A stretch of 64,000 nt of DNA from Pseudomonas laurylsulfatiphila (GCF_002934665.1 NZ_NIRS01000002.1:434001-498000), one strand, 5' to 3'; counted from the first letter of the stretch, positions 33,535-43,451 are shown. Notes: a model not told the origin generated them from the letters alone. Numbers and translations are program-made.

Positions 33535-34451
33535 CGCTGTAACCTCGGGTTCAGGACATCGCGCAACCGGTCACCGACCAGATTGATGGCGACGATGGTG
33601 ATCAACAGCGCCAGCCCCGGAAACAGGCTGATCCAGTATTCGTTGCTGAGCATGTACTGGAAGCCGTTGGCGATCAGCAGGCCCAGGGAAGGCTCCGTGA
33701 CCGGCACACCGAGGCCGAGAAACGACAAGGTCGCTTCCAGCGTGATCGCGCGAGCGATCTGCAAGGCGCCGATGACTATAAGCGGCGGCAGGCAGTTAGG
33801 CAGGATGTGCCCGACGACGATGCGCCACGGACCAATACCCTGCCCCCGTGCGGCGTCAACGTATTCGCGGCGACTTTCGGTCAATGCCTGGCCGCGGGCG
33901 GTGCGGGCGTAATAGGCCCACTCCAGCAGGACCAGCGTGAGCATCACATTGCCGACACCCTTGCCGAGCCAGGCGAGGATCATCAGCGCCATGAGAATCA
34001 CCGGGAACGACAACAGCAGATCCACCAGACGCATCAACAAAGCGTCCACCCAACCGCCGGCATAGGCCGAGACCAGCCCCAGCAGCGTACCGATCAAGGC
34101 GGCGATCAACGCCGAACCGATGCCCACCCACAAACTGATCCGCAAGCCATACAGAATGGCTGAGACCAGATCGCGGCCTTGACCATCGGTGCCGAGCCAG
34201 TAGGTATAGCCGCTGTCCATGTTGGCGCTGCCCGGCGCCAGGCGTGCATCCAGTACGTTGAGCTGCATCAGGTCGTAGGGGTTTTGCACCACGATCCACG
34301 GGGCCAACACCGCGACCAGCACGATGGCCAGCAACACCAGCAGACCCACTACGGCGGTCGGCGAATTCATGAACTCGACGGCCACCCTCCTCCACGGCGA
34401 CTGGGCCTGTAGACACACGCGGGTCGTCAAGACTTTCTGAACGGCATTCAT
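33531..34451 (-). CDS. ABC transporter permease, DppC type
   Basis: A 306-residue permease with about six membrane helices and the EAA loop (YVDAARGQGIGPWRIVVGHILPN). The N-terminal extension before the first helix is typical of OppC/DppC. It overlaps both neighbours by 4 bases. Confidence 0.94.
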   Translation of the reverse strand: MNAVQKVLTTRVCLQAQSPWRRVAVEFMNSPTAVVGLLVLLAIVLVAVLAPWIVVQNPYDLMQLNVLDARLAPGSANMDSGYTYWLGTDGQGRDLVSAILYGLRISLWVGIGSALIAALIGTLLGLVSAYAGGWVDALLMRLVDLLLSFPVILMALMILAWLGKGVGNVMLTLVLLEWAYYARTARGQALTESRREYVDAARGQGIGPWRIVVGHILPNCLPPLIVIGALQIARAITLEATLSFLGLGVPVTEPSLGLLIANGFQYMLSNEYWISLFPGLALLITIVAINLVGDRLRDVLNPRLQR

Positions 34452-35422
34452 CGGGAGGCCTCGATACGCACGCGGGGGTCGAGCAGGTAGTACAAGCCGT
34501 CGACAATCAGGTTAAGCACGACGAAGATCACCACGACCACCATCAGATAGGCCACCACCACCGGACGATCCAGGGTGTTGATGCTGTCCAGGATCAGCTT
34601 CCCGGCGCCGGGCCAGGAAAAGATGCTTTCGGTGACCACGGCGTAGGCAATCGTCGACCCCAACTCCATCGCCAGCACCGTGACCAGGGGAATCATGGTG
34701 TTGCGCATGACGTGCATGCACATCACCCGCATCGGTGACAGGCCCTTGGCCCGTGCGAACTTGACGAACTCCTGTGGCAGCACTTCCCGAACGCCGGCGC
34801 GGGTCAGGCGCAACACCAGCGATATCTTGAACAGCGCCAGGTTCAGCGCCGGCAGCAGCAGGTGTTGCAGACCATCGAGGGTCAGCCACGACCACTGCAC
34901 GCCCAGCCACTCGCGGGTCTCGCCGCGTCCACTGGCGGGCAGCCATCCCAACTTGATCGAGAACAGCATGATCATCATCAACGCCACCCAAAACGCCGGC
35001 AGCGAAAAACCCACGATGCTGGCGGCCATCATCAGACGCGATAACGGGTGATCGGGATAGGCCCCGGCGAACATGCCCAAGGGCACGCCGATCACGACCG
35101 CCAGGAACAGCGCGCAGAAGGCCAGTTCGAAGGTGGCCGGCAGTCGTTGCAGGATCAGGCGCATGGCGTCTTCGTGATAGACAAAACTCTGCCCCAGATT
35201 GGCGTGGGCAACCCCCTTGAGAAAAATCAGGTATTGCTCCCACAACGGCTTGTCCAGCCCCAGGTGAGCGATGGCCTGCAAGCGTTCGGCCTGGTTGAGG
35301 TCTTCACCCACCAGGATGTCCATGGGATTGCCAATGGCGTTCAGGCCGATGAACACCACCAGGGTCATCAGCACAATCACCAGCAGCGACTGAGTCATAC
35401 GCCGCAGTGCCCAGCCGATCAT
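34448..35422 (-). CDS. ABC transporter permease, DppB type
   Basis: A 324-residue permease. The N-terminal helix MTQSLLVIVLMTLVVFIGL and the EAA loop FVKFARAKGLSPMRVMCMHVMRN match the OppB/DppB family. It overlaps the monooxygenase stop by 4 bases (ATGA at 35422-35419). Confidence 0.94.
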   Translation of the reverse strand: MIGWALRRMTQSLLVIVLMTLVVFIGLNAIGNPMDILVGEDLNQAERLQAIAHLGLDKPLWEQYLIFLKGVAHANLGQSFVYHEDAMRLILQRLPATFELAFCALFLAVVIGVPLGMFAGAYPDHPLSRLMMAASIVGFSLPAFWVALMMIMLFSIKLGWLPASGRGETREWLGVQWSWLTLDGLQHLLLPALNLALFKISLVLRLTRAGVREVLPQEFVKFARAKGLSPMRVMCMHVMRNTMIPLVTVLAMELGSTIAYAVVTESIFSWPGAGKLILDSINTLDRPVVVAYLMVVVVIFVVLNLIVDGLYYLLDPRVRIEASR

Positions 35423-36879
35423 GGCCGCAACTCCTCAGCGGTCGGCTGGCTCGCCACCCACTCATCGCCCAGCAGTTCGGGGTCTGCATAGCTGCGCATG
35501 GACTCGAAATGCAGCGCGATGTCTTCGTTGAACAACTGGCCGACCAAGGCGTGGGCCAGGCGTTTGGAGCCTTCGCTGATGGCCGGAATGTCGCCGGACA
35601 CCGCGCCATAGTTCAGTGCCGCGGGATAGCTGAAGCAATGGATGTGGCTCAGCCCCGGGCAGAGACCGGGTGTCTTTTCCTGGAATTCGAAACAGCTGCC
35701 CAGGTCCGGCAGTTCCGACAGTTCGGCATCGCGTTCAGTGGGCGGGGCCTCGAAACGATCCTGCCAGGTGCGGATGTGCCGGGAGAACGGCGCGAACTCC
35801 GGACGCTGGTCAAAGTCAGTGCGAAAACCGGTGGCGAACACCAGAAAATCCGCTTCGATCCGGGCTGTGGGCGTGTACAGCCACAGACCGCCAGCCGGAT
35901 TTTCTTCCACCGCGACAACCGGGCTGCTCAACAGGAACCGCGCCCGGCCCGAGCAGGACACTCTGAGCGTGCTGCTGCGTGGCGGAGGCACTTGCTGCGT
36001 ATTGAGGTAGTTGCGAATGCGCCATTTCCAGGCGTCCGGCAGGCGCCAGTAACCGTGGACCATGCCCGGATTGCCAGCGCCTTTGCCTTTGTTGATGCGG
36101 GGTAACTCGGCGCGACGGATCAACAGGTCCACCCGTGTCGCACCCGCTTCCAGCGCGGTGGCGGCACTGTCCATGGCTGACGCCCCGCCACCGATGACCG
36201 CGACGCGTTTGCCTTCAAACCACGCATCCTGCAAACCGTCCGCCGAGTGCGCCCACAAGTGACCCGGCAGCTGCCGGGCGAACTCAGGCACCCAGGGTCC
36301 ACCCAGGCCGTCGCGCCCGGTGGCAAGCACGACATGGCGCGCCAACAGATGATGCGTCTGCGCCGGCGTCACGATATCCAGTTCAACCAGCCCGTCTGCC
36401 CTGGGCGCAACCCGGTTGACGCGATGCTCGTTGCGCACGTCCAGCGTCAATACCTTGCGATACCAGCGCAGGTAGTCGGCCCATTGCAGACGCGGAATCT
36501 TGTCCAGCGTGGCCCAACCCTCAGCGCCGAATTGCGCTTCGAACCAGGCGCGGAAAGTCAGCGCAGGCAATCCCAGTGCTGGCCCGGTCAGGTGTTTGGG
36601 TGAACGCAGGGTTTCCATGCGTGCGGTGGTTGCCCAGGGCCCTTCGAAGCCTGCCACCGACTGATCGAACACCACCGCTGCCACACCGAGGTGGCGCAGT
36701 TCGGCGGCAAGGGCCAGGCCGGCCATACCGCCGCCGATGATCGCCACCTCGAGCACCGGCGTGCCTTCGCTCACACGTGGCTTGACCCATGGACTGGCGG
36801 GAAGGTCGAGCCAGGCCAGGTCCTGGCGCAAGCGTGCTTCAAGTGCCGCAAGGCCTGCGGGTGGCTTTACATCGGACAT
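35419..36879 (-). CDS. FAD/NAD(P)-binding flavin monooxygenase-like protein
   Basis: A 486-residue protein with an N-terminal FAD motif GGGMAGLALAAELR (about 49-62), a second dinucleotide motif GGGASAMDSAATALE (about 225-239) and FATGFRTD near 350. This two-Rossmann layout is that of class B monooxygenases or related NAD(P)-binding flavoproteins. It is the first gene of the transporter operon. Related ABC/CMD/AhpD loci more often carry a luciferase-like monooxygenase, so this may be an alternative oxygenase for the imported compound. The substrate is unknown. Confidence 0.88.
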   Translation of the reverse strand: MSDVKPPAGLAALEARLRQDLAWLDLPASPWVKPRVSEGTPVLEVAIIGGGMAGLALAAELRHLGVAAVVFDQSVAGFEGPWATTARMETLRSPKHLTGPALGLPALTFRAWFEAQFGAEGWATLDKIPRLQWADYLRWYRKVLTLDVRNEHRVNRVAPRADGLVELDIVTPAQTHHLLARHVVLATGRDGLGGPWVPEFARQLPGHLWAHSADGLQDAWFEGKRVAVIGGGASAMDSAATALEAGATRVDLLIRRAELPRINKGKGAGNPGMVHGYWRLPDAWKWRIRNYLNTQQVPPPRSSTLRVSCSGRARFLLSSPVVAVEENPAGGLWLYTPTARIEADFLVFATGFRTDFDQRPEFAPFSRHIRTWQDRFEAPPTERDAELSELPDLGSCFEFQEKTPGLCPGLSHIHCFSYPAALNYGAVSGDIPAISEGSKRLAHALVGQLFNEDIALHFESMRSYADPELLGDEWVASQPTAEELRP

Positions 36880-37103
36880 TGATCGCTACTCGATGACGAT
36901 CGAGAGCAAATCACTCGACCCTTGATTGAAATCACTCCATCAACATTGAACGGCTATAAATGAATTCTTATAGCTATTGAATGCTTAAAGCGAATACTAA
37001 AAGGGACCTTTTATTCCTGCAATGCGCAAAAAAACATAATGATATTCACAAATGGAATTATAAGACTCTAGAGAAAGCAACCCGCGACTGTGGCTCAGCC
37101 GCC

Positions 37104-38054
37104 CTACTCGGCGTAAATGCTCTGCAACAAGGCATCATGGACGCCGGCTTCATGCATGACCATCTGCGGCAGCAACAGCTTTGCCGAAGCGGCGATCTCG
37201 CCGATCAGCGCACGCGCCACATCGGACAACGGGCTGGCGAACGCCGAAATCAAACCGAAGAAAAACGGGATGTTGCAGGCAATCGGCCGCACCACCACGC
37301 CTTCCAATGGCACTCCCCTGGCGGTAAAGGGATCGACCAAGGCCACGCCCAGCCCGACTCTGGCCATCTGCATCGCAATCAACGATGTGTTGGTGTCGAG
37401 CATGCGGGGCGGCGCGCCTCCTGCGTCCTGGAAAGCCTTGTCGACGCGGCGCCGAAAACGATACGGATTGGCCATGGTGATCAGGGTCTGCTGCGCCAGC
37501 AGTTCCATGGACAGCACCTCGTGCACCGCCAGTTCTGAGCTGGCCGGCAACACCGCGACACAGGGCGCCTCGCCGATCCAGTGAATATCCAGTCCGCGAT
37601 GCTCCAGCGGCAGACTCACCGCGCCCAGATCCATGGTTTTCGACAGCACCGCCTGCACTACGTTTTCCGGCGACATGCTCTGCAGCTGGATCTGCTGCGG
37701 GCGAAGGCTGTCAGGCAATCGCGACAACGCCACAGGCAACAGCCCTGCCGCCAGCGCCGAAATCGCTACCAGTTTGATTTGATTGCTCTCTTCCCGAGCG
37801 ATGTGCTGCGCGCGCTGGCGAATATTGCGAATCCCCAGCAGTGCGCTTTCGACTTCGCCGTACATCATGAACGCCTTTTGGGTCGGCATGACCTTTGGCC
37901 CGCTGCGCTCGAACAACGCGAAGCCCAGCTCTTGCTCCAGCTCCTGAATGACCCTGGTCACCGATGGCTGGGAACGACCGAGCATCTTTCCTGCTGCGGT
38001 GACACTGCCCGCCGACATCACAGCAGCAAACGCTTCGAGCTGACGCAGATCCAT
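37104..38054 (-). CDS. LysR-family transcriptional regulator
   Basis: A 316-residue LysR regulator. The N-terminal winged helix (LEAFAAVMSAGSVTAAGKMLGRSQPSVTRVIQELE) is followed by a type 2 periplasmic-fold effector domain. It resembles the group regulating opine or histidine/organic-acid catabolism. The ATG at 38054 follows AAGG by 7 bases, better than the GTG two codons earlier. It lies upstream of the monooxygenase/ABC operon on the same strand, with an AT-rich spacer of 224 bases, and is the natural candidate regulator. Confidence 0.92.
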   Translation of the reverse strand: MDLRQLEAFAAVMSAGSVTAAGKMLGRSQPSVTRVIQELEQELGFALFERSGPKVMPTQKAFMMYGEVESALLGIRNIRQRAQHIAREESNQIKLVAISALAAGLLPVALSRLPDSLRPQQIQLQSMSPENVVQAVLSKTMDLGAVSLPLEHRGLDIHWIGEAPCVAVLPASSELAVHEVLSMELLAQQTLITMANPYRFRRRVDKAFQDAGGAPPRMLDTNTSLIAMQMARVGLGVALVDPFTARGVPLEGVVVRPIACNIPFFFGLISAFASPLSDVARALIGEIAASAKLLLPQMVMHEAGVHDALLQSIYAE

Positions 38055-38199
38055 AAGCACGCCTTAATCAATACTGAGACTGGCAGGAGCGCGAAATGCA
38101 AGGCTCCCAGGTTCGAAGCGCGAAAGTCTACACGCTGTCGAGGCATATATCGCGCTTGCAACCGGTCCTGGTGGTGACGCTCAGCCACTGTCGCAGGTG

Positions 38200-38652
38200 T
38201 CATCGAGAAGCGTGCTGCCCAAGCTCCTGGGCAAGCCCGATGAGAATGCCTTCGGGGCCCCGGATGTAGCAGAGGCGATACATCGCTTCGTACCGAACCA
38301 CTTTGCCGACGAGCTCTGCGCCGTGTTTGTAGAGCCTGGCGAGTGTGTCGTCGATGTCTTCCACGGTGAACATGACTCGCAGGTAACCAAGCGCGTTCAC
38401 CGGGGCGCGGCGGTGATCGGCGACCACGGGGGGTGCGAGGAATCGGGAAATTTCGAGCCGGCTGTGACCGTCCGGCGTGCGCATCATGGCAATCTCGACG
38501 CGCATGTCGCGCAATCCTGTGACGCCATCTGCCCAGTCACCCTCGATGGGTGCGCGCCCCTCGAGCTCAAGGCCCAGTTCGGTGAAGAACTCAATGGCAG
38601 CCTCGATGTCCTCTACAACGATGCCGATGTTGTCCATGCGCTTGACGGTCAT
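38200..38652 (-). CDS. VOC-family (glyoxalase/bleomycin resistance) protein
   Basis: A 150-residue protein of two beta-alpha-beta-beta-beta repeats. The metal-site candidates include the N-terminal RMDNIGIVVEDIEAAIEFF and a late Glu in RGPEGILIGLAQEL, which is typical for metal-dependent VOC lyases or dioxygenases. Its exact reaction is unknown. It lies 85 bases downstream of the RTX gene. Confidence 0.9.
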   Translation of the reverse strand: MTVKRMDNIGIVVEDIEAAIEFFTELGLELEGRAPIEGDWADGVTGLRDMRVEIAMMRTPDGHSRLEISRFLAPPVVADHRRAPVNALGYLRVMFTVEDIDDTLARLYKHGAELVGKVVRYEAMYRLCYIRGPEGILIGLAQELGQHASR

Positions 38653-38737
38653 GATGTCTCCCTGGCGCTTGAAGGGGCCCGTCGCCCGGCCTGACGCATG
38701 CTCACGCCATCACCCGGCGTGAGCATGCGTCGTTCAC

Positions 38738-40873
38738 TCAGGTAAAGGCGAAGTCCGACTCGGTGATGGCGGCCTGTGGCACGCCGCTCAAGGTGATGGT
38801 TCCCACCCCCGGCTGGCCCGTGACGCTGATGACGGCCTCGCCGAGCTGTTCTCCAACGGTAAGGTTAGCAAAGGTCAGACCGCTGGCGCTCAGGTCGATC
38901 AGGTCAGTGCCGTCCTCGAAGTCGGCGATGGTGTCCGTTCCCCAGAGGGCACCGAACTGGAACCTGTCCGCATCGAGGCCGGGTTCGAACTGGATGCTGC
39001 CGACCATGAAGTCATCCGCCGCGCTGCCCACCAGCCGGTCGTCCCCCGTGCCACCAATCATGAAGGCACCTGCGCTGCCCGATTGCAGTGTGTCGTTGCC
39101 TTCATTGCCCTCAAGGGTCGTCTGGAAGGCGAACGCGGCGCTGCTGCCGATCACCAGGTCGTTGCCGGCTCCGCCGAAGGCACTGCCGAAATCCTCGATG
39201 GTGAGCGTGTCGTTACCCTCGCCGCCGAACAGATTATCCAGGCCTGCGCCGCTGAGCAGCACGTCGTCACCCGTACCGCCATCGAGCAGGTCCTCTCCTG
39301 CCTGGCCGAACAACTGGTCGTTGCCGCCGAGGCCGAAGATCTTGTCGTCGCCATCGGTGCCGACGATGATGTCGTTGCCATCGGTGCCGGCCGTAACGAA
39401 GACGGTATTGTTACCGAAATCGTCCACCGTGAAGTTCTTGACGCCGAGGAACTTCACCGTGAAGTCGGTGCTGTCGAGCCGTCCGTTGTCATCCTCGTCC
39501 GCTATCAGCCAGGTGTTGCCCTGGCGGACTGTGTAAAGCAGGTCGGTGATGCCGTTGCCGCCGCCGACCAGTACCGCGCCAAGCTGTGGATTGAGCGTGA
39601 CCTGGCCACGAAATACGAACTCATCGACCAGTTCGATCGTGTCGCCCCCGGCCACGCCTGCGCCCTGGAAGTCCTGGACCGTATCGAAGGTCGCGAAGGG
39701 TGAGTTCGGGTTGAACGCGCCGAGGAAGAACTCGAACTCGTCATTGCCGGCACCGCCATTCAACTGGTCTGCCCCGGCGTCGCCTTCGAGCACGTCGTCA
39801 CCATTGCCGCCGAACAACTGGTCGTTGCCGGCATCGCCGAACAGTTCGTCGTTGCCGTCATCGCCAAACATCTGGTCGTTGCCGTCTTCGCCAAACAGGC
39901 TGTCGTTACCGATGCCGCCGGAGAGCTGGTCGTTGCCGGCATCGCCGTCCAGGGTGTCGTTGCCTGCGCCGCCATTCACTATGTCATTGCCGTTGCCGCC
40001 GGCAAGCAGCGGGTCATTACCGGCACCACCGTCAATGATGTCGGCGCCGTCGTTGCCCGTGATGCTATCGCGGTCGTCGCCACCGTTCAGGATGTCATTG
40101 CCGAGCCCACCGGTCAGCAGATCGTTGCCCGCGCCACCGTTCAGAATGTCGTTGCCGGCTCCGCCGTCGACGATGTCATTGCCGTTACCAGCGTTGACCA
40201 CATCGTTTCCACCGAGCGCGAAGATCCTGTCGATCTCTGCGGTGCCGTTGATCACATCACCGCCTTCGGTGCCACGCACGACGAAGGGCGTGGTGCCGAA
40301 ATCGGCTTTTACGAGGTTGTGCCGCCCCGTCAGTTGTACAGAGAAGTCCGTGGCGTCAAACACGCCGTTGTCGTTGGAGTCCGCGAACAGCAGCGTGCTG
40401 GCGGCACCTGCGACATAGAAGACCTCGGTAAAGCCGTTGCCGCCGAAACCAAGCGTAGCGCCCAGGGTCGGCACCGTGGTGCGAGCCCCCTCGAAAACCA
40501 GGCGGTTGCTCGCGGAGAGAAGCAGGTTGTCACCACCGGCAACGCCGGCACCCTGGAAGTCGGTCACCGTGTCGCGGGCCACGGAAGAGGATTCCACGCC
40601 ATTGCCGACAAACCAGTTGAAAGAGTCATTATCCGCGCCCCCGGTCAGGGTATCGGCACCGACACCGCCCGTGAGGCTGTCGAGTCCGGCGCCACCGCGA
40701 AGGAGATCATCGCCGTCACCACCGACGAGTTCATCGTTGCCGTCACCACCTTCTATCGTGTCGTTGCCTCCTTCACCCAGGATAAAGTCGTCGCCACCCA
40801 GGCCGAAGATCTGATCAGCCTCCGGGTTGCCAAATATGAAGTCACCTTGTTCAGTCCCATTGATAACAGCCAT
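38738..40873 (-). CDS. Secreted RTX calcium-binding repeat protein with EF-hand-like loops
   Basis: A 711-residue acidic protein dominated by GGxGxDxxx RTX nonapeptides (about 15-85, 205-380 and 495-620). No signal peptide is seen. The C-terminus ends ITESDFAFT, like type I secretion signals of RTX exoproteins. Two similar modules of about 90 residues (104-195 and 400-487) each start with DFQGAGVAGGD and contain a loop DSNDNGVFDATD (165-176) or DEDDNGRLDSTD (459-470) matching EF-hand/dockerin calcium loops. No enzyme domain was recognised. No ABC exporter is adjacent. Start at 40873 after GGAGGGTAG. Adhesin, matrix or S-layer-like roles are possible. Confidence 0.9.
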   Translation of the reverse strand: MAVINGTEQGDFIFGNPEADQIFGLGGDDFILGEGGNDTIEGGDGNDELVGGDGDDLLRGGAGLDSLTGGVGADTLTGGADNDSFNWFVGNGVESSSVARDTVTDFQGAGVAGGDNLLLSASNRLVFEGARTTVPTLGATLGFGGNGFTEVFYVAGAASTLLFADSNDNGVFDATDFSVQLTGRHNLVKADFGTTPFVVRGTEGGDVINGTAEIDRIFALGGNDVVNAGNGNDIVDGGAGNDILNGGAGNDLLTGGLGNDILNGGDDRDSITGNDGADIIDGGAGNDPLLAGGNGNDIVNGGAGNDTLDGDAGNDQLSGGIGNDSLFGEDGNDQMFGDDGNDELFGDAGNDQLFGGNGDDVLEGDAGADQLNGGAGNDEFEFFLGAFNPNSPFATFDTVQDFQGAGVAGGDTIELVDEFVFRGQVTLNPQLGAVLVGGGNGITDLLYTVRQGNTWLIADEDDNGRLDSTDFTVKFLGVKNFTVDDFGNNTVFVTAGTDGNDIIVGTDGDDKIFGLGGNDQLFGQAGEDLLDGGTGDDVLLSGAGLDNLFGGEGNDTLTIEDFGSAFGGAGNDLVIGSSAAFAFQTTLEGNEGNDTLQSGSAGAFMIGGTGDDRLVGSAADDFMVGSIQFEPGLDADRFQFGALWGTDTIADFEDGTDLIDLSASGLTFANLTVGEQLGEAVISVTGQPGVGTITLSGVPQAAITESDFAFT

Positions 40874-41400
40874 GGTACTACCCTCCATTAAAGGAAATGG
40901 TAAGCGTTAACTGCGTTACAGCGGGTTGAGGAAAATTAGACAAGCTCAAGGCGTGACAAGTGCGCCATTTCGGCCTCACCGTTTATCGCGAATGCAGACG
41001 TGTATTGCGGAGCGTTCACCCACCTTCCAACGCCGCCATACGGCTATTTCGGGTGTTCCAAGGCAGCAGGGTTTGAAAAGCGACTACCCCCACGGCGACC
41101 AAATGAAACATTTGGAAATATTTAAGGCTTCCCCTGCGTGAACTTTTACAAAAGTTCTACCGCACATCTTTTTACTCGACAGAATCCCAAAGAAAAGCCT
41201 GGCGAACGAACACCACCATTACGCAGTGGTCACAACATCTGATGGCATCGCAAATGACAGCTGGTCAAGAACCTGCTTCATACAAAAGCGAAGCTTGAAT
41301 TCACACATTTCAGGGTGCGCCGGATAACCTCAGCGGATTCAGTTCCTGCCAAATGCAGGCCCGCTGCTCTCATCCAATGCTCCCTCAACGGAGTATGCAA
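40874..41400. other. Long intergenic region upstream of the RTX gene
   Basis: About 525 bases between divergent genes. No protein gene was recognised. It holds the inverted repeat at 41099-41115. Its size suggests complex control of the RTX gene. Confidence 0.6.
41099..41115. promoter_or_regulatory. Perfect 7-base inverted repeat
   Basis: CCAAATG-AAA-CATTTGG lies in the intergenic region between the RTX gene and the SYLF gene. A regulator site or small hairpin is possible; no regulator was assigned. Confidence 0.45.
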
Positions 41401-41961
41401 ATGACTCAATCAATGCGGTTCTTCCTCTCGTTCTTCCTCGCCACTGCAACATTGGCATCGACCGGTTTCCTGAACACTGCAGGAGCGGCCACCGCCGAGG
41501 ATCTGAATGCCGATGCCAAACAAGCCTTGCAATTGCTTTACAAGGCCCATCCTTTTGCCGAAAAAATCTCGCACGAAGCCAAAGCGGTGCTGGTTTTCCC
41601 GAAAATCATCAAGGCGGGCCTTGTGTTCGGTGGCAGCTACGGTGAAGGCGTCCTGATGAAAGGCACCAAAGTCGAAAATTACTACAACTCCGTCAGCGGT
41701 TCATGGGGGCTGCAGGCCGGCGCCCAGTCGTACGGCTATGCGGTTTTCCTGATGACCGATAAAGCCGTGAAATACGTAGCCGAAACCAAGGGCTGGGAAA
41801 TCGGTGTGGGGCCAACGGTTGTCGTGGTTGATGAAGGGGTGGCGAAGAACCTGTCCAGCTCGACGCTGAAAGACGACGCCTACGCGTTCATCTTCGACCA
41901 GCAAGGGTTGATGGCGGGGGTCAGTATCGAGGGAACGAAGATTTCCCTGATCAAGCGCTAG
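41401..41961 (+). CDS. YSC84/SYLF-domain lipid-binding secreted protein
   Basis: A 186-residue protein with a Sec signal (about 1-29, ending AGA) and a SYLF domain, seen in VLVFPKIIKAGLVFGGSYGEGVL and the closing SIEGTKISLIKR. SYLF domains bind phosphoinositides in eukaryotes, while bacterial roles are unclear. Start at 41401 after CGGAGTATGC; in-frame ATGs upstream are less well placed. Confidence 0.9.
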   Translation: MTQSMRFFLSFFLATATLASTGFLNTAGAATAEDLNADAKQALQLLYKAHPFAEKISHEAKAVLVFPKIIKAGLVFGGSYGEGVLMKGTKVENYYNSVSGSWGLQAGAQSYGYAVFLMTDKAVKYVAETKGWEIGVGPTVVVVDEGVAKNLSSSTLKDDAYAFIFDQQGLMAGVSIEGTKISLIKR

Positions 41962-42193
41962 ACTCAGCCGTTTGACTGGCCATCGGGAGCGTGATGGCGG
42001 CCTATGCCAATACTGGTGGGTTTTCCCATTCAGGCTAGGCTGTCCTCACTCCTGGCGCACAGACGTAGCTGGTGATGGGGCTATCTGGACGAGCAAGGCT
42101 GGCAGTGGCTGTATCGACCATTCATTGATCCAGGTCTAAACATTGAATGACCGAATACTGATAATGATTTTTCAATTCTCAGGTAGGCCTTAA

Positions 42194-43408
42194 ATGACTT
42201 CACAGCTCTTCCAGGTTCACGGCCTCGTGAGTTTTACCCTTGCCATCCTCCTGCTTTTCCTCGGCAAAACCCTCGTCCAGCACAACGCCTTTCTCCGTCA
42301 GTACTGCATCCCCGAATCGGTCGTCGGCGGCTTCGTCTGTGCGGCGGTGACGTCCCTGCTCTACTTCGGCCTGAATATCCAGGTTGAATTCGATCTGCAG
42401 GTTCGCGACACCCTGCTGCTCTATTTCTTCGCCGGCATTGGCTTGAAATCGGACATGCGCCAACTGCTCAAGGGTGGGCGCCCGTTGCTGATCCTGCTGT
42501 TACTCGCCGCTGTGTTCATTCTCCTGCAGAACTCGCTGGGCATGGGTGTGGCCCAGGCGTTCGGGCTTGATCCCAAGGCGGGCCTGATGGTGGGCTCCAT
42601 TTCCCTCACGGGCGGAGTGGGTACCACCCTGGCCTGGGCACCGCTTTTCGTCGAGAAACTGGGCATCAGTAACGCCCATGAACTGGGCATCGCCAGCAAC
42701 ACCGTCGGCCTGATTGCCGCTTGCGTCATCGGCGGCCCTATCGCCAACCGGCTGATACGTCGTTATCGGCTGACGCCGTCCAGGGATGCGGAGCTGGAAG
42801 TCGGCATTCTCGAGCAACAACCGAGCAAGGCGCTGGACTACTACGACGTGCTCTGGGCGTGGATGTGGCTCAACCTGACCCTGATGCTCGGCTATGGGCT
42901 CAACCTGCTGCTGGTCGATGCCGGCGTCACCCTGCCAAAATTTGTCAGCTGCCTGTTCGCGGGCATCGTCATTCACCACCTTGTGCTGGCCTTTGTGGGT
43001 GATCAACGCCTGAAAAGCTGGAGCGGCGCCAGCCTGGGCCTGTCGCTGATCTCCGATATCTGCCTGGGCATGTTTTTGACCATGGCCCTGATGGGGCTTC
43101 AGCTATGGCAGCTCAGCGGCGCGCTGTTGTTCATTCTGTGTGCGTTGACCCTGCAAATTCTGCTGACGGTCGCCTATACGTATTTTGTGGTCTTCCGCTT
43201 CATGGGGCGCGATTACGAAGCCAGCGTGATCGCTTCCGGATTCGGCGGGATCGCCCTCGGTTCCACGGCGACAGCCATCGTCAACATGTCGACCGTGACA
43301 CAGAAGTACGGCGCGGCGCACCAAGCCTTCCTGATCGTGCCACTGGTGTGCGGTTTTTTCATTGACCTGGTCAACGCCGTGATCATCAGCCTGTTCAGTG
43401 GTCTTTAG
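42194..43408 (+). CDS. gltS: Sodium/glutamate symporter
   Basis: A 404-residue inner-membrane symporter with two GltS repeats. Signature segments are SLTGGVGTTLAWAPLF in the first half and GFGGIALGSTATAIVNM in the second, the Gly-rich reentrant loops. It imports glutamate with Na+. The gene stands alone, with a start at 42194. Confidence 0.94.
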   Translation: MTSQLFQVHGLVSFTLAILLLFLGKTLVQHNAFLRQYCIPESVVGGFVCAAVTSLLYFGLNIQVEFDLQVRDTLLLYFFAGIGLKSDMRQLLKGGRPLLILLLLAAVFILLQNSLGMGVAQAFGLDPKAGLMVGSISLTGGVGTTLAWAPLFVEKLGISNAHELGIASNTVGLIAACVIGGPIANRLIRRYRLTPSRDAELEVGILEQQPSKALDYYDVLWAWMWLNLTLMLGYGLNLLLVDAGVTLPKFVSCLFAGIVIHHLVLAFVGDQRLKSWSGASLGLSLISDICLGMFLTMALMGLQLWQLSGALLFILCALTLQILLTVAYTYFVVFRFMGRDYEASVIASGFGGIALGSTATAIVNMSTVTQKYGAAHQAFLIVPLVCGFFIDLVNAVIISLFSGL

Positions 43409-43451
43409 CGGCCGTCTCTTCGGTTCTCGAACGGCCAGGCACGCGTCAGGG

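Noticed and set aside
38738..40873. RTX protein as a haemolysin or protease toxin
   Set aside because: No enzyme, pore-forming or acylation domain and no adjacent hlyBCD genes were seen; only repeat and EF-hand-like modules are present.
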